From Knoellia sp. p5-6-4 (GTDB lineage Bacteria > Actinomycetota > Actinomycetes > Actinomycetales > Dermatophilaceae), in assembly GCF_029222705.1 (NCBI RefSeq), contig NZ_JARGZF010000002.1:992001-1056000 (forward strand): a stretch of DNA of 64,000 nucleotides. The letters are read 5' to 3'. Under the pieces are notes generated by a model, which did no database searches, was not told where the DNA came from, and saw nothing but the letters and a program-made list of their open reading frames with translations. Below are positions 24,494 through 33,030 of this stretch, piece by piece (position 1 is the first letter of the stretch; each line of letters starts with the position of its first letter). A program made the position numbers and the translations under genes.

Positions 24494-25345
24494 GTGATCG
24501 AGCAGAGCGGCCCCGCGTCGGGCACCCCGGACCTCAACGACCCAGCGATCGACCCGTTCGAGGTGGCCAAGGCCGCCGCATCGGTCATCGCCGAGCGGAC
24601 CGGTGCCGAGCGCCACGACGTCGCCCTCGTCCTCGGCTCCGGGTGGGGCCAGGCCGGCGACCTCATCGGCGAGACGCTCGCGACGATCGACAACGCCGAC
24701 GTCCCCGGCTTCGCCAAGGCCGCCGTGGAGGGCCACTCCGGCACCATGCGTTCGGTCGCCGTCGGCGACACCGGGCGGCGTGCCCTCGTCTACGGCACCC
24801 GCACCCACTTCTACGAGGGCCGCGGCGTGCGGGCCGTCGTGCATGCGGTGAGGACCGCCGCGGCTGCCGGCTGCAAGGCCATCGTGCTCACCAACGGCTG
24901 CGGTGGCCTCAACCCCGCGTGGGTCCCGGGCACGACCGTGCTCATCCGCGACCACATCAACCTGACCGCCCACTCCCCCATCGAGGGCGCCAACTTCGTC
25001 GACCTCACCGACCTCTACTCGCCGCGCCTGCGCGAGGTCGCCCGCTCGATCGACCCGACTCTCGACGAGGGCGTCTACGTGCAGTTCCGTGGCCCCCACT
25101 ACGAGACTCCGGCCGAGGTCCAGATGGCCAAGGTCATCGGCGGCGACCTGGTCGGCATGTCCACCACGCTCGAGGCCATCGCCGCCCGCCAGGCCGGGAT
25201 GGACGTGCTCGGCATCTCGCTCGTCACCAACCTCGCCGCCGGCATCAGCGAGCAGCCGCTGTCGCACGCCGAGGTGATGGAGGCCGGCCAGGCCGCAGCC
25301 GGGCGCTGCGGCCGGCTGCTCGCCGACATCGTCGCCGCCATCTGA
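24494..25345 (+). CDS. Purine nucleoside phosphorylase (trimeric class)
   Basis: 283 residues. It cleaves purine (deoxy)nucleosides with phosphate to base plus (deoxy)ribose 1-phosphate. Seen: phosphate loop VLGSGWGQAGD, GTRTHFYEGRGV, LTNGCGGLNPAWVPG, FRGPHYETPAEV, VGMSTTLEAIAARQAG and ISLVTNLAAGIS, the trimeric PNP signature set with the purine-site Glu and Asn. The GTG at VIEQSGPASG is chosen over one six codons earlier because it sits exactly at the expected transcription start. First gene of the 24.5-31.1 kb salvage block; 15 bases to the mutase gene. Confidence 0.95.
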   Translation: MIEQSGPASGTPDLNDPAIDPFEVAKAAASVIAERTGAERHDVALVLGSGWGQAGDLIGETLATIDNADVPGFAKAAVEGHSGTMRSVAVGDTGRRALVYGTRTHFYEGRGVRAVVHAVRTAAAAGCKAIVLTNGCGGLNPAWVPGTTVLIRDHINLTAHSPIEGANFVDLTDLYSPRLREVARSIDPTLDEGVYVQFRGPHYETPAEVQMAKVIGGDLVGMSTTLEAIAARQAGMDVLGISLVTNLAAGISEQPLSHAEVMEAGQAAAGRCGRLLADIVAAI

Positions 25346-25360
25346 GAGGACGAGACCGAG

Positions 25361-27070
25361 ATGACGTATGCCGGCAGGCACGGACGCGCCGACAACGGCG
25401 GCGAGGGTGCGCAGCACCACGACGAGCTCATCGAGGCTGCGCAGGCCTGGATCGACGACGACCCCGACCACGAGACGAGGGTGGAGCTCGGGGAGGTGGT
25501 CGCCCGCGCCAAGGAGGCCGACGCCGCCGCCCTCGCCGACCTCGCCGACCGGTTCGGCGGGATGCTCGAGTTCGGCACCGCAGGGCTGCGCGGCGCCCTC
25601 GGGGCCGGGCCCAACCGGATGAACCGCGCGGTGGTCATCCGCGCGGCAGCCGGCCTCACGGCATACCTGAAGGAGCAGGACGCCGAGCCCTTCGTCGTCA
25701 TCGGCTACGACGCCCGCCGCAACTCCGACGTCTTCGCCCGCGACACCGCGGCGGTGGTGGTGGGCGCCGGCGGCCGTGCGTCCGTGCTGCCCCACACCCT
25801 GCCGACCCCCGTGCTGGCCTTCGCGATCCGCCACCTCGGCGCCGACGCTGGCGTCATGGTCACCGCGAGCCACAACCCCCCGCAGGACAACGGCTACAAG
25901 GTCTACCTCGGCGACGGCAGCCAGATCGTGCCGCCCGCCGACTCCGGCATCGCCTCCCAGATCGCCCGGGTCAGGGCCGTCGCCGAGGTGCCGCTGGCCG
26001 ACGACGGCTGGGAGACGCTGGACAACGAGGTGCTCGAGGCCTACGTCGACGCCACCGCGGCGATCGTCGCGCCGGACTCCTCCCGCGACGTCAGCATCGT
26101 GCACACCGCCCTGCACGGGGTGGGCAGCGAGACCGTGCTGAAGGTCTTCGAGAAGGCCGGCTTTCCCGCCCCAGCGCCGGTGGCCAGCCAGCAGCAGCCG
26201 GACGCCGCCTTCCCGACGGTGTCGTTCCCCAACCCGGAGGAGCCCGGCGCGATCGACGCGGCGCTCGAGCTGGCCCGCGAGGTGCAGCCCGACCTCGTGC
26301 TGGCCAACGACCCCGACGCCGACCGCTGCGCCGTCGCCGTGGTCGACGACGGTGCCTGGCGCATGCTGCGCGGCGACGAGGTGGGCGCGCTGCTCGGCGC
26401 CCACGTCCTGCAGCGCGGCGTCGCGAAGGATGCGGTGTTCGCGAACTCGATCGTCTCCTCGCGCCTGCTCGCCGCCATGGCGGCCAAGGCCGGCATCCGC
26501 CACGAGGAGACCCTCACCGGCTTCAAGTGGATCGCCCGCGTGCCCGGGCTGCGCTACGGCTACGAGGAGGCGCTCGGCTACTGCGTCGACCCGGCGACCG
26601 TGCGCGACAAGGACGGAGTGAGCGCGAGCCTGCTCATGGCCGAGATGGCGGCGGAGCTCAAGGCCGAGGGGCGCACCCTCCTCGACGTGCTGGACGACCT
26701 CGCCGTCGAGCACGGGGTGCACGCCACCGACGCCCTCTCCGTGCGGGTCGCCGACCTCGCCCTCATCGGCTCGGTGATGGACAGGCTGCGGGACGACCCG
26801 CCCACCGAGGTCGCCGGCACGGCGGTCGAGCGCGCTGACGACCTGTCGGCAGGCAGCGACGCCCTGCCGCCCACCGACGGCCTGCGCTACTACCTCGCCG
26901 ACGGATCTCGCGTCATCGTGCGACCGTCCGGCACCGAGCCCAAGCTCAAGGTCTACCTCGAGGTCGTCGAGCCGGTGGACGGCCGCGAGTCCCTGGCGGG
27001 CGCCCGTGAGCGGGCGACGGCGCGGTTGGCCGCAATCCGCGAGGCGATGCAGGGCCTCACGGGGGTCTGA
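25361..27070 (+). CDS. Phospho-sugar mutase (phosphomannomutase/phosphoglucomutase/phosphopentomutase-like)
   Basis: 569-residue alpha-D-phosphohexomutase. The four domains show FGTAGLRGALGAGPNRMN (substrate loop), the phosphoserine loop TASHNPPQDNGYKVY near 166, the Mg site NDPDADRCAV near 315, and the sugar-phosphate loop RPSGTEPKLK near 520. The ~550-570 residue length matches the PGM2/phosphopentomutase-like subgroup. Between PNP and DeoC it most likely interconverts (deoxy)ribose 1- and 5-phosphate, linking the two; this is a context inference, because subgroup specificity is not readable. GAGGACGAG precedes the ATG. Same operon as PNP. Confidence 0.92.
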   Translation: MTYAGRHGRADNGGEGAQHHDELIEAAQAWIDDDPDHETRVELGEVVARAKEADAAALADLADRFGGMLEFGTAGLRGALGAGPNRMNRAVVIRAAAGLTAYLKEQDAEPFVVIGYDARRNSDVFARDTAAVVVGAGGRASVLPHTLPTPVLAFAIRHLGADAGVMVTASHNPPQDNGYKVYLGDGSQIVPPADSGIASQIARVRAVAEVPLADDGWETLDNEVLEAYVDATAAIVAPDSSRDVSIVHTALHGVGSETVLKVFEKAGFPAPAPVASQQQPDAAFPTVSFPNPEEPGAIDAALELAREVQPDLVLANDPDADRCAVAVVDDGAWRMLRGDEVGALLGAHVLQRGVAKDAVFANSIVSSRLLAAMAAKAGIRHEETLTGFKWIARVPGLRYGYEEALGYCVDPATVRDKDGVSASLLMAEMAAELKAEGRTLLDVLDDLAVEHGVHATDALSVRVADLALIGSVMDRLRDDPPTEVAGTAVERADDLSAGSDALPPTDGLRYYLADGSRVIVRPSGTEPKLKVYLEVVEPVDGRESLAGARERATARLAAIREAMQGLTGV

Positions 27071-27089
27071 CCGCACTCTGAGACACCGC

Positions 27090-27095
27090 TAGACT
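27090..27095 (+). promoter_or_regulatory. -10 box TAGACT of deoC, leaderless configuration
   Basis: TAGACT, six bases, then the GTG of deoC. This internal promoter would let deoC and following genes be expressed independently of PNP. Confidence 0.55.
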
Positions 27096-27101
27096 CGTTC
27101 G

Positions 27102-28097
27102 GTGAGTACCTCCACCGACGCGGTCGACGCGACCTCCCGTGCCCGTGACCTCCTCGGCGTCTCCCGCCTGACCAACGAGTCACTGACCTCGTGGCTGCAC
27201 GGCCTTCCGGGTGTCGACCAGGTCGGGTGTGAGGCCCGCGCCGCCATGCTCGGCACCCGATCGATCAAGACGACGTCGAAGGCGTGGGCGATCGACCTGG
27301 CGATCAGCATGATCGACCTGACCACGCTGGAGGGCGCCGACACCGCCGGCAAGGTGCGGGGCCTGTGCGCGAAGGCGCTGACGCCCGACGCGACCGACAT
27401 GTCCACCCCCCGCCCCGCCGCCGTGTGCGTCTACGGCGACATGGTGCCGGTGGCCCGTGAGGTGCTCGGCGCCAGCAGCGGCGTCAACATCGCGGCCGTG
27501 GCGACCGCCTTCCCGTCCGGGCGGGCGAGCATGGCCGTCAAGCTGGCCGACACCCGTGACGCCGTGGCCGCCGGGGCCGACGAGATCGACATGGTCATCG
27601 ACCGCGGCGCCTTCCTCTCGGGCCGCTACCTCGACGTCTTCAACGAGATCGCCCAGGTGAAGGAGGTCTGTGGCGACGCTCGGCTGAAGGTCATCATGGA
27701 GACCGGCGAGCTGGTCACCTACGACAACGTCCGCCGCGCCTCGTGGCTCTCGATGCTCGCCGGTGGCGACTTCATCAAGACCTCCACCGGCAAGGTCTCC
27801 CCCGCAGCCACCCTGCCCGTCACCGTCATCATGCTCGAGGCCGTGCGCGACTGGCTCTCGCTGACCGGCGAGATGGTCGGCGTGAAGCCGGCCGGCGGCA
27901 TCCGCACCAGCAAGGACGCCCTGAAGTTCCTGGTGGCCGTGAGCGAGGTCGCCGGCGACGACTGGCTCGACCCGCACTGGTTCCGCTTCGGCGCCTCGAG
28001 CCTGCTCAACGACCTGCTCCTGCAGCGCCAGCGCATGCGCATCGGCGCCTACTCCGGTCCCGACTACGTGACCGACGACTCCCCCAGCCTGTACTGA
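27102..28097 (+). CDS. deoC: Deoxyribose-phosphate aldolase
   Basis: 331 residues, the long form (~320 aa) seen in actinobacteria and eukaryotes rather than the ~220-aa E. coli-like form. It splits 2-deoxyribose 5-phosphate into glyceraldehyde 3-phosphate and acetaldehyde. Seen: SIDLTTLEGADT-like N-terminal strand (IDLTTLEGADTAGKV), VNIAAVATAFPSG, ADEIDMVIDRGAFL with the catalytic Asp, FIKTSTGKV with the Schiff-base Lys near 226, and GVKPAGGIRTSKDAL with the second Lys. GTG start fixed by the -10 box. The following aldehyde dehydrogenase is placed to remove its acetaldehyde. Confidence 0.96.
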   Translation: MSTSTDAVDATSRARDLLGVSRLTNESLTSWLHGLPGVDQVGCEARAAMLGTRSIKTTSKAWAIDLAISMIDLTTLEGADTAGKVRGLCAKALTPDATDMSTPRPAAVCVYGDMVPVAREVLGASSGVNIAAVATAFPSGRASMAVKLADTRDAVAAGADEIDMVIDRGAFLSGRYLDVFNEIAQVKEVCGDARLKVIMETGELVTYDNVRRASWLSMLAGGDFIKTSTGKVSPAATLPVTVIMLEAVRDWLSLTGEMVGVKPAGGIRTSKDALKFLVAVSEVAGDDWLDPHWFRFGASSLLNDLLLQRQRMRIGAYSGPDYVTDDSPSLY

Positions 28098-28126
28098 CCC
28101 CTCGCGGACCAAGGAACCCCCACCTC

Positions 28127-29575
28127 ATGGCCAAGTTCGAATACGCACCGGCCCCGGAGTCCCGGGCCGTCGTCAACCTCAAGCCCTCCTACGGGCTCTT
28201 CATCGGTGGCGAGTTCACCGAGACCGAGGGCGGGTCGGCGTTCAAGTCGATCAGCCCGTCCAGCGAGGAGGTGCTCGCCGAGGTCACCGAGGCCTCGTCG
28301 AGCGACGTCGACCGCGCCGTCGACGCCGCTCGGCGCGCCTTCAAGGGCGCCTGGGGCCGCATGTCCGGCGCCGACCGCGGCAAGTACCTCTTCCGCATCG
28401 CCCGCATCCTGCAGGATCGCGCCCGCGAGTTCGCCGTGCTGGAGAGCCTCGACAACGGCAAGCCGATCCGTGAGAGCCGCGACGTCGACGTGCCGCTGGC
28501 CGCGGCGCACTTCTTCTACCACGCGGGCTGGGCCGACAAGCTCGAGTACGCGTCGCTCGGCGCGAACCCGCGCCCCCACGGCGTCGTCGGCCAGGTCATC
28601 CCGTGGAACTTCCCGCTGCTCATGCTGGCGTGGAAGATCGCCCCGGCCCTCGCCGCCGGCAACACCGTGGTGCTCAAGCCCGCCGAGACGACCCCGCTGA
28701 CGGCGCTGCTGTTCGCCGAGGTGTGCCAGCAGGCCGACCTGCCCGCCGGTGTGGTCAACATCGTCACCGGCGCCGGCGCCACCGGCCAGGCCATCGTCGA
28801 CCACCCGGGCATCGACAAGCTCGCCTTCACCGGCTCGACCGGCGTCGGCAAGATGATCGCCCGCGCCATCGCCGGCACCCGCAAGAAGGCGACGCTCGAG
28901 CTCGGCGGCAAGGCGGCCAACATCATCTTCGACGACGCCCCCATCGACCAGGCGGTCGAGGGCATCGTCAACGGCATCTTCTTCAACCAGGGCCACGTCT
29001 GCTGCGCCGGCTCGCGCCTGCTCGTGCAGGAGTCCATCGCCGAGGAGGTCGAGGCGCGCCTCAAGCGTCGCCTCTCGACCCTGCGCGTCGGCGACCCGCT
29101 CGACAAGAACACCGACGTCGGCGCCATCAACTCCAAGGCGCAGCTGCAGCGCATCACCGAGCTGACCGCCGCCGGTGAGGCCGAGGGTGCCACCCGCTGG
29201 TCGCCCGAGTGCGAGCTGCCGAGCAAGGGCTTCTGGTTCCGCCCGACCGTCTTCACCGGCGTGAGCCAGACGCACCGCATCGCGCAGGAGGAGATCTTCG
29301 GCCCGGTGCTGTCGGTGCTGACCTTCCGCACCCCGCACGAGGCGGTGGCCAAGGCCAACAACACCCCCTATGGCCTGTCCGCGGGCGTGTGGACCGAGAA
29401 GGGCTCGCGCATCCTCTGGATGGCCGACCAGCTGCGCGCCGGCGTCGTGTGGGCCAACACCTTCAACAAGTTCGACCCGACCAGCCCCTTCGGCGGCTAC
29501 AAGGAGTCGGGCTACGGCCGCGAGGGCGGTCGCCACGGCCTCGAGGCCTACGTCACGACGGGAGACACCAAGTGA
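28127..29575 (+). CDS. NAD(P)-dependent aldehyde dehydrogenase (catalytically complete)
   Basis: 482 residues. All key residues are present: the Asn region PWNFPLLMLAWKIAPAL, NAD loop FTGSTGVGKMI, general-base Glu in LELGGKAANI near 258, the nucleophile in FNQGHVCCAGSRLLV near 291, and EEIFGPVLSVL. Two adjacent Cys occur at the active site. Position after deoC suggests acetaldehyde to acetate. The last codons overlap the next gene by four bases (GTGA), so its expression is coupled to the half-length paralogue. Confidence 0.95.
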   Translation: MAKFEYAPAPESRAVVNLKPSYGLFIGGEFTETEGGSAFKSISPSSEEVLAEVTEASSSDVDRAVDAARRAFKGAWGRMSGADRGKYLFRIARILQDRAREFAVLESLDNGKPIRESRDVDVPLAAAHFFYHAGWADKLEYASLGANPRPHGVVGQVIPWNFPLLMLAWKIAPALAAGNTVVLKPAETTPLTALLFAEVCQQADLPAGVVNIVTGAGATGQAIVDHPGIDKLAFTGSTGVGKMIARAIAGTRKKATLELGGKAANIIFDDAPIDQAVEGIVNGIFFNQGHVCCAGSRLLVQESIAEEVEARLKRRLSTLRVGDPLDKNTDVGAINSKAQLQRITELTAAGEAEGATRWSPECELPSKGFWFRPTVFTGVSQTHRIAQEEIFGPVLSVLTFRTPHEAVAKANNTPYGLSAGVWTEKGSRILWMADQLRAGVVWANTFNKFDPTSPFGGYKESGYGREGGRHGLEAYVTTGDTK

Positions 29576-30489
29576 GCCCGACCACCGGCGCCCCGAGCCG
29601 AGTCGAGATCAAGAAGACCTACAAGCTCTACATCGGGGGCAAGTTCCCCCGGTCCGAGTCGGGCCGCTCCTACGAGGTGTATGCCGGCGGCGGCACCTCC
29701 GGCGCCTTCCTCGCCAACGCGGCGCAGGGCTCCCGCAAGGACGCCCGTGACGCCGTGGTCGCCGCCCGCAAGGCGGTCGACGGCTGGGCCGGCACCACGG
29801 CCTACAACCGCGGCCAGGTGCTGTACCGCGTGGCCGAGGTGATGGAGGGCCGCCGCGCCCAGTTCGTCGCCGAGGTGCGCGCCAGCGAGGGCGTGGGCGA
29901 GCGCCAGGCCGAGGCGCTCGTGGGCCAGGCCATCGACCGCTGGGTCTGGTACGCCGGGTGGAGCGACAAGTACGCCCAGGTGCTCGGCGGGCTCAACCCG
30001 GTGGCCGGGCCGTACTTCGACATCTCCGCCCCGGAGCCGACCGGCGTCGTGGCCGTGCTGGCTCCCCAGGCGTCGTCGCTGCTCGGGCTGGTGTCGGTGC
30101 TCGCGCCCGTGGTCGTCTCGGGCAACACCGCCGTCGTGCTCACCAGCGAGCACCGCCCGCTTCCGGCGATCACGCTCTCGGAGGCACTGGCCACCTCCGA
30201 CGTCCCCGGCGGGGTCGTCAACATCATCACGGGCCGCACCGCCGAGGTGGCCCCTTGGCTGGCTTCGCACCGCGACGTCAACGCCATCGACCTCGCCGGC
30301 GCGGCCGGCGCCGAGGGTGTCGCGTGGGGCGACCTCGAGCTGGCTGCCGCCGAGAACCTCAAGCGCGTGGTGCGCCCCGCCGGCACCGGACCCGACGCGG
30401 TCGAGCCCGACTGGACGGCGACGCCCGACCTGTCGCGGCTGAGCGCGTTCCTCGAGACCAAGACGGTCTGGCACCCCAAGGGCCGGTGA
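29572..30489 (+). CDS. Half-length aldehyde dehydrogenase-like protein, catalytically incomplete
   Basis: 305 residues against ~480 for the family. The N-terminal half aligns: KLYIGGKFPRSESGRSYEV, VAEVMEGRRAQFVAEV, APEPTGVVAVLAPQASSLLG, VVSGNTAVVLTS and GGVVNIITG. The NAD loop, the Glu of ELGG and the whole catalytic domain with its Cys are absent; after AIDLAGAAG only ~65 unrelated residues follow. The GTG overlaps the upstream dehydrogenase stop, and its own stop overlaps the next start (GTGA), so the short length is a stable gene arrangement rather than an assembly break. Likely a pseudoenzyme that heteromerises with the partner upstream. Confidence 0.85.
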   Translation: MSPTTGAPSRVEIKKTYKLYIGGKFPRSESGRSYEVYAGGGTSGAFLANAAQGSRKDARDAVVAARKAVDGWAGTTAYNRGQVLYRVAEVMEGRRAQFVAEVRASEGVGERQAEALVGQAIDRWVWYAGWSDKYAQVLGGLNPVAGPYFDISAPEPTGVVAVLAPQASSLLGLVSVLAPVVVSGNTAVVLTSEHRPLPAITLSEALATSDVPGGVVNIITGRTAEVAPWLASHRDVNAIDLAGAAGAEGVAWGDLELAAAENLKRVVRPAGTGPDAVEPDWTATPDLSRLSAFLETKTVWHPKGR

Positions 30490-31106
30490 CCGCCCACCTC
30501 GCCCGCGTCGTCGTGCTTGCCGGCCCCAGCGGGGCCGGCAAGTCGCGGCTGGCGGGCCGCCTGAAGGGCTCCCACGGCTGGCCCATCGTCCGCCTCGACG
30601 ACTTCTACCGCGACGAGGACGACCCGCAGATGCCCCGCAGCGAGGAGCTCGGGATCATCGACTGGGACCACCCGGACTCCTGGAACCGCCCCGCCGCCCT
30701 CGCCGCGCTCGACACCCTCGTGCGGCACGGCAGCGTCGAGACGCCCGTCTACGACATCTCGGCCAACCGGGCGGTCGACACCACGGTGGTGACCGCCCGG
30801 CCCACCGACATCGTCCTCGCCGAGGGCATCTTCGCCGCCGAGATCATCCCCGACCTGCACCAGCTCGGCCTGCTCGCGGGCGCGTTCTGCGTGCACCACC
30901 ACCGCTGGGTGACCTTCGCCCGCCGGCTCACCCGTGACCTGGCCGAGCGCCGCAAGCCACCTCTCACCCTCGTGCGCCGAGGCCTGGCGCTGGCGCGCGA
31001 GGAGCCGGCGCTCATCCGGCGCCAGGAGGCCCTGGGCGCCGAGCCCGCCCGGGCCGCCCACCTCGAGAGCCGGCTCAGCGCGCTCGCAGCCGGCGTCTCG
31101 GCCTGA
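30486..31106 (+). CDS. Uridine kinase-like P-loop NTPase
   Basis: 206 residues. P-loop GPSGAGKSRLAGRL at about residues 13-26, then IVRLDDFYRDEDDP (the uridine kinase/PRK Asp-Asp-Phe-Tyr motif), DWDHPDSWN, PVYDISANRAVD and IVLAEGIFAAEII (Walker B-like). This matches actinobacterial proteins annotated as uridine kinase, which phosphorylate uridine or cytidine to the monophosphate. GTG start with GTGA overlap to the upstream gene. It closes the first nucleoside salvage block. Specificity for uridine over another small substrate is inferred. Confidence 0.85.
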   Translation: MTAHLARVVVLAGPSGAGKSRLAGRLKGSHGWPIVRLDDFYRDEDDPQMPRSEELGIIDWDHPDSWNRPAALAALDTLVRHGSVETPVYDISANRAVDTTVVTARPTDIVLAEGIFAAEIIPDLHQLGLLAGAFCVHHHRWVTFARRLTRDLAERRKPPLTLVRRGLALAREEPALIRRQEALGAEPARAAHLESRLSALAAGVSA

Positions 31107-31204
31107 TCACGACATGCACACGGCCCGCTCGGGCTGCCGGCCCGCCGTCCGTGTGCGCTGGTAGGTTTCGGGTGACCGCGAGGGCGGCTGGCTGAGGGGG
31201 TCAG

Positions 31205-32341
31205 ATGACTGAGGGCATGGTGCCCGGCGGGGCCCAGGGTTCCGCGCCGGGCTGGAGCGCCCCCGGCGCCCAGCCGACGGGCACGACCGGTGACGCCGGC
31301 CACGGGCCGGCGGGAACGGCATACCCCTCCTCCCCCGCGCAGCCGGGACAGTGGGGCCAGCAGGCGGGATGGGGCGCCGCCCTGCCGGCCCACAAGCCGG
31401 GCATCATCGCGCTGCGCCCACTGAGCCTCGGTGACATCGTCGAGGCGAGCTTCGCGTGCCTGCGCCGCAACCCGCGCACCTTCCTGGGCCTTGCCCTGGT
31501 GACCTCGCTGGCCGTGCTGGTCGTCATCGGCGTGCTCGGCGCTGTGGGCTACGTCGTGGCCACCTCCCTCGAGAGCGGCGACGCGCTCGACCTGTTCCTG
31601 GCCCTCGGACTCACGTCGTCGGCGGCGGCGCTGCTGTTCCTCAGCTCGGCCACGTCCATCGCGCTCTCCGGGATCCTGGCCTACCCGGTTGGCGAGGCGG
31701 TGCTCGGGCGCAACGTCACCATGGGCGAGACCTGGGGCCGCACCCGCCGGTTCCTGCCCCGTCTCGTCGGCCTCTGCGCGATCCTGGTCGTCCCGCCGAC
31801 GGTGGTGTTCGGCCTGCTGGTGGCGCTGGCCATCTGGGGGTTCGTCGACGGAGCCCCGGCCGCCGGCGTCCTCGGCGTCGTCGCGGTGCTCTGCCTCGCG
31901 GTGGCCACCACCTGGCTGGGCATCCGGCTGGCGCTGGCGACCCCCGCCCTCGTGCTCGAGGACCTCGGCGTCATCGCGTCGCTGCGCCGGTCGTGGCGCC
32001 TGACGCCGGGCCTGTTCTGGCGCACCTTCGGCATCCTCCTCGCCTCCAGCATGCTCATCGGGGTCGTGCAGTACGTCCTGTCCTTCGCGCTGCAGCTCGG
32101 TGGCATGGTGCTCGGCCTCGCCCTCGACTCGATGGTCAGCGGTGGAGGTGCCGAGGCCGCCGCCGGCCTCGTGGTGGCCGGGGCCAGCGTGCTCGGGAGC
32201 CTGCTCAGCGGTGTGCTCACGCAGCCGTTCCTGGCAGCCGTGCTCGCCCTGCTCTACACCGATGCCCGCATCCGCAAGGAGGGCTTCGACCTCGCGCTCG
32301 CCCGGGCCGCCGCCGACGCCGCCCACGTGCCCACCCGCTGA
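31205..32341 (+). CDS. Membrane protein with glycerophosphodiesterase membrane-domain-like fold
   Basis: 378 residues. A Gly/Pro/Gln-rich ~65-residue N-terminus precedes IIALRPLSLGDIVEASFACLRRNPRTFLG, the usual entry to this family, then six hydrophobic segments including ALATPALVLEDLGVIASLRRSW. No catalytic domain is present. GAGGGGG lies before the ATG, and TAGGTT at 31162-31167 is a plausible -10. First gene of a five-gene operon with DUF4129, DUF4350, MoxR and DUF58. The operon probably builds or inserts something in the membrane; the exact role is unknown. Confidence 0.85.
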   Translation: MTEGMVPGGAQGSAPGWSAPGAQPTGTTGDAGHGPAGTAYPSSPAQPGQWGQQAGWGAALPAHKPGIIALRPLSLGDIVEASFACLRRNPRTFLGLALVTSLAVLVVIGVLGAVGYVVATSLESGDALDLFLALGLTSSAAALLFLSSATSIALSGILAYPVGEAVLGRNVTMGETWGRTRRFLPRLVGLCAILVVPPTVVFGLLVALAIWGFVDGAPAAGVLGVVAVLCLAVATTWLGIRLALATPALVLEDLGVIASLRRSWRLTPGLFWRTFGILLASSMLIGVVQYVLSFALQLGGMVLGLALDSMVSGGGAEAAAGLVVAGASVLGSLLSGVLTQPFLAAVLALLYTDARIRKEGFDLALARAAADAAHVPTR

Positions 32342-33030
32342 TGCCGCCCGCTGCCCTGCGCTCCTTCCACCACCTCGCCGCGGGCCTGGACCCCGACAAC
32401 GCCGAGGCGCGCCAATGGCTCGAGGAGGAGCTGTCCCGGCCGGCCTACCGCGAGCACAACGACCCCATCGCCCGCGCCCTCGACGCCATCGAGCGGTTCA
32501 TCGACGCGCTGCTCAACGCCGACCCCAGCGCAGGCGGCGTCCTCCCCGCGGGTGTCGCCGGCCTGGTGACCGCGGCGCTCGTGGCGCTGGTCCTGTTCGC
32601 CCTGCGGCACGTGCGGCGAGAGGCCCGGCGGGCGCCGGTTGGTGGCCCGGCGCTGCTCGGTGACCAGCGACTCACGGCGATCGAGTTCCGCGAGCGCAGC
32701 GCTCGGGCGCTGTCCGCCGGCCGGTACTCCGACGCGGTGCTGGACGCCATGCGGGCCCTGGCCCAGGGCGGCGCGGAGCGCACCCTCCTCGACGACGCGC
32801 CATCGCTCACGGCCCACGAGGTCGGCGAGCACCTGGCCGACCCCTTCCCCATGCAGCGGGAGGAGCTGCGGTGGGCTGCAGACCTCTTCGACGCCGTCGC
32901 CTACGGCCACCACGAGCCCAACCGCGCACAGGCCGAGCGGATCATCGCCCTCGACCGAGCGGTGGAGCGCGCCCGGCCCGCCTCCAGGCCACCGGCCGTG
33001 GCTGCCACCACCACTGGGGGCACGCCATGA
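32341..33030 (+). CDS. DUF4129 domain membrane protein
   Basis: 229 residues. One transmembrane segment near 65-85 (GLVTAALVALVLFALRHV), flanked by an N-terminal helix pair and a cytoplasmic DUF4129 domain with IEFRERSARALSAGRYSDAV and LTAHEVGEHLADPF. The ATG overlaps the upstream stop by one base (TGATG). DUF4129 proteins travel with MoxR and DUF58 genes; the C-terminal domain resembles those near transglutaminase-like proteins. No enzymatic motif is seen. Confidence 0.85.
   Translation: MPPAALRSFHHLAAGLDPDNAEARQWLEEELSRPAYREHNDPIARALDAIERFIDALLNADPSAGGVLPAGVAGLVTAALVALVLFALRHVRREARRAPVGGPALLGDQRLTAIEFRERSARALSAGRYSDAVLDAMRALAQGGAERTLLDDAPSLTAHEVGEHLADPFPMQREELRWAADLFDAVAYGHHEPNRAQAERIIALDRAVERARPASRPPAVAATTTGGTP

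Noticed and set aside
24643-26838. 731-codon Arg/Pro-rich plus-strand frame
   Set aside because: Third-frame shadow of PNP and the mutase, with very high Arg content.
24428-27076. 882-codon open frame antisense to PNP and the sugar mutase
   Set aside because: It mirrors two well-supported genes, is rich in Val/Asp/Gly/His as expected for an antisense frame in GC-rich DNA, and shows no family motif.
29572-30489. Half-length ALDH considered as a frameshifted full-length gene
   Set aside because: No remnant of the catalytic domain follows in any frame, and the stop overlaps the next gene's start.
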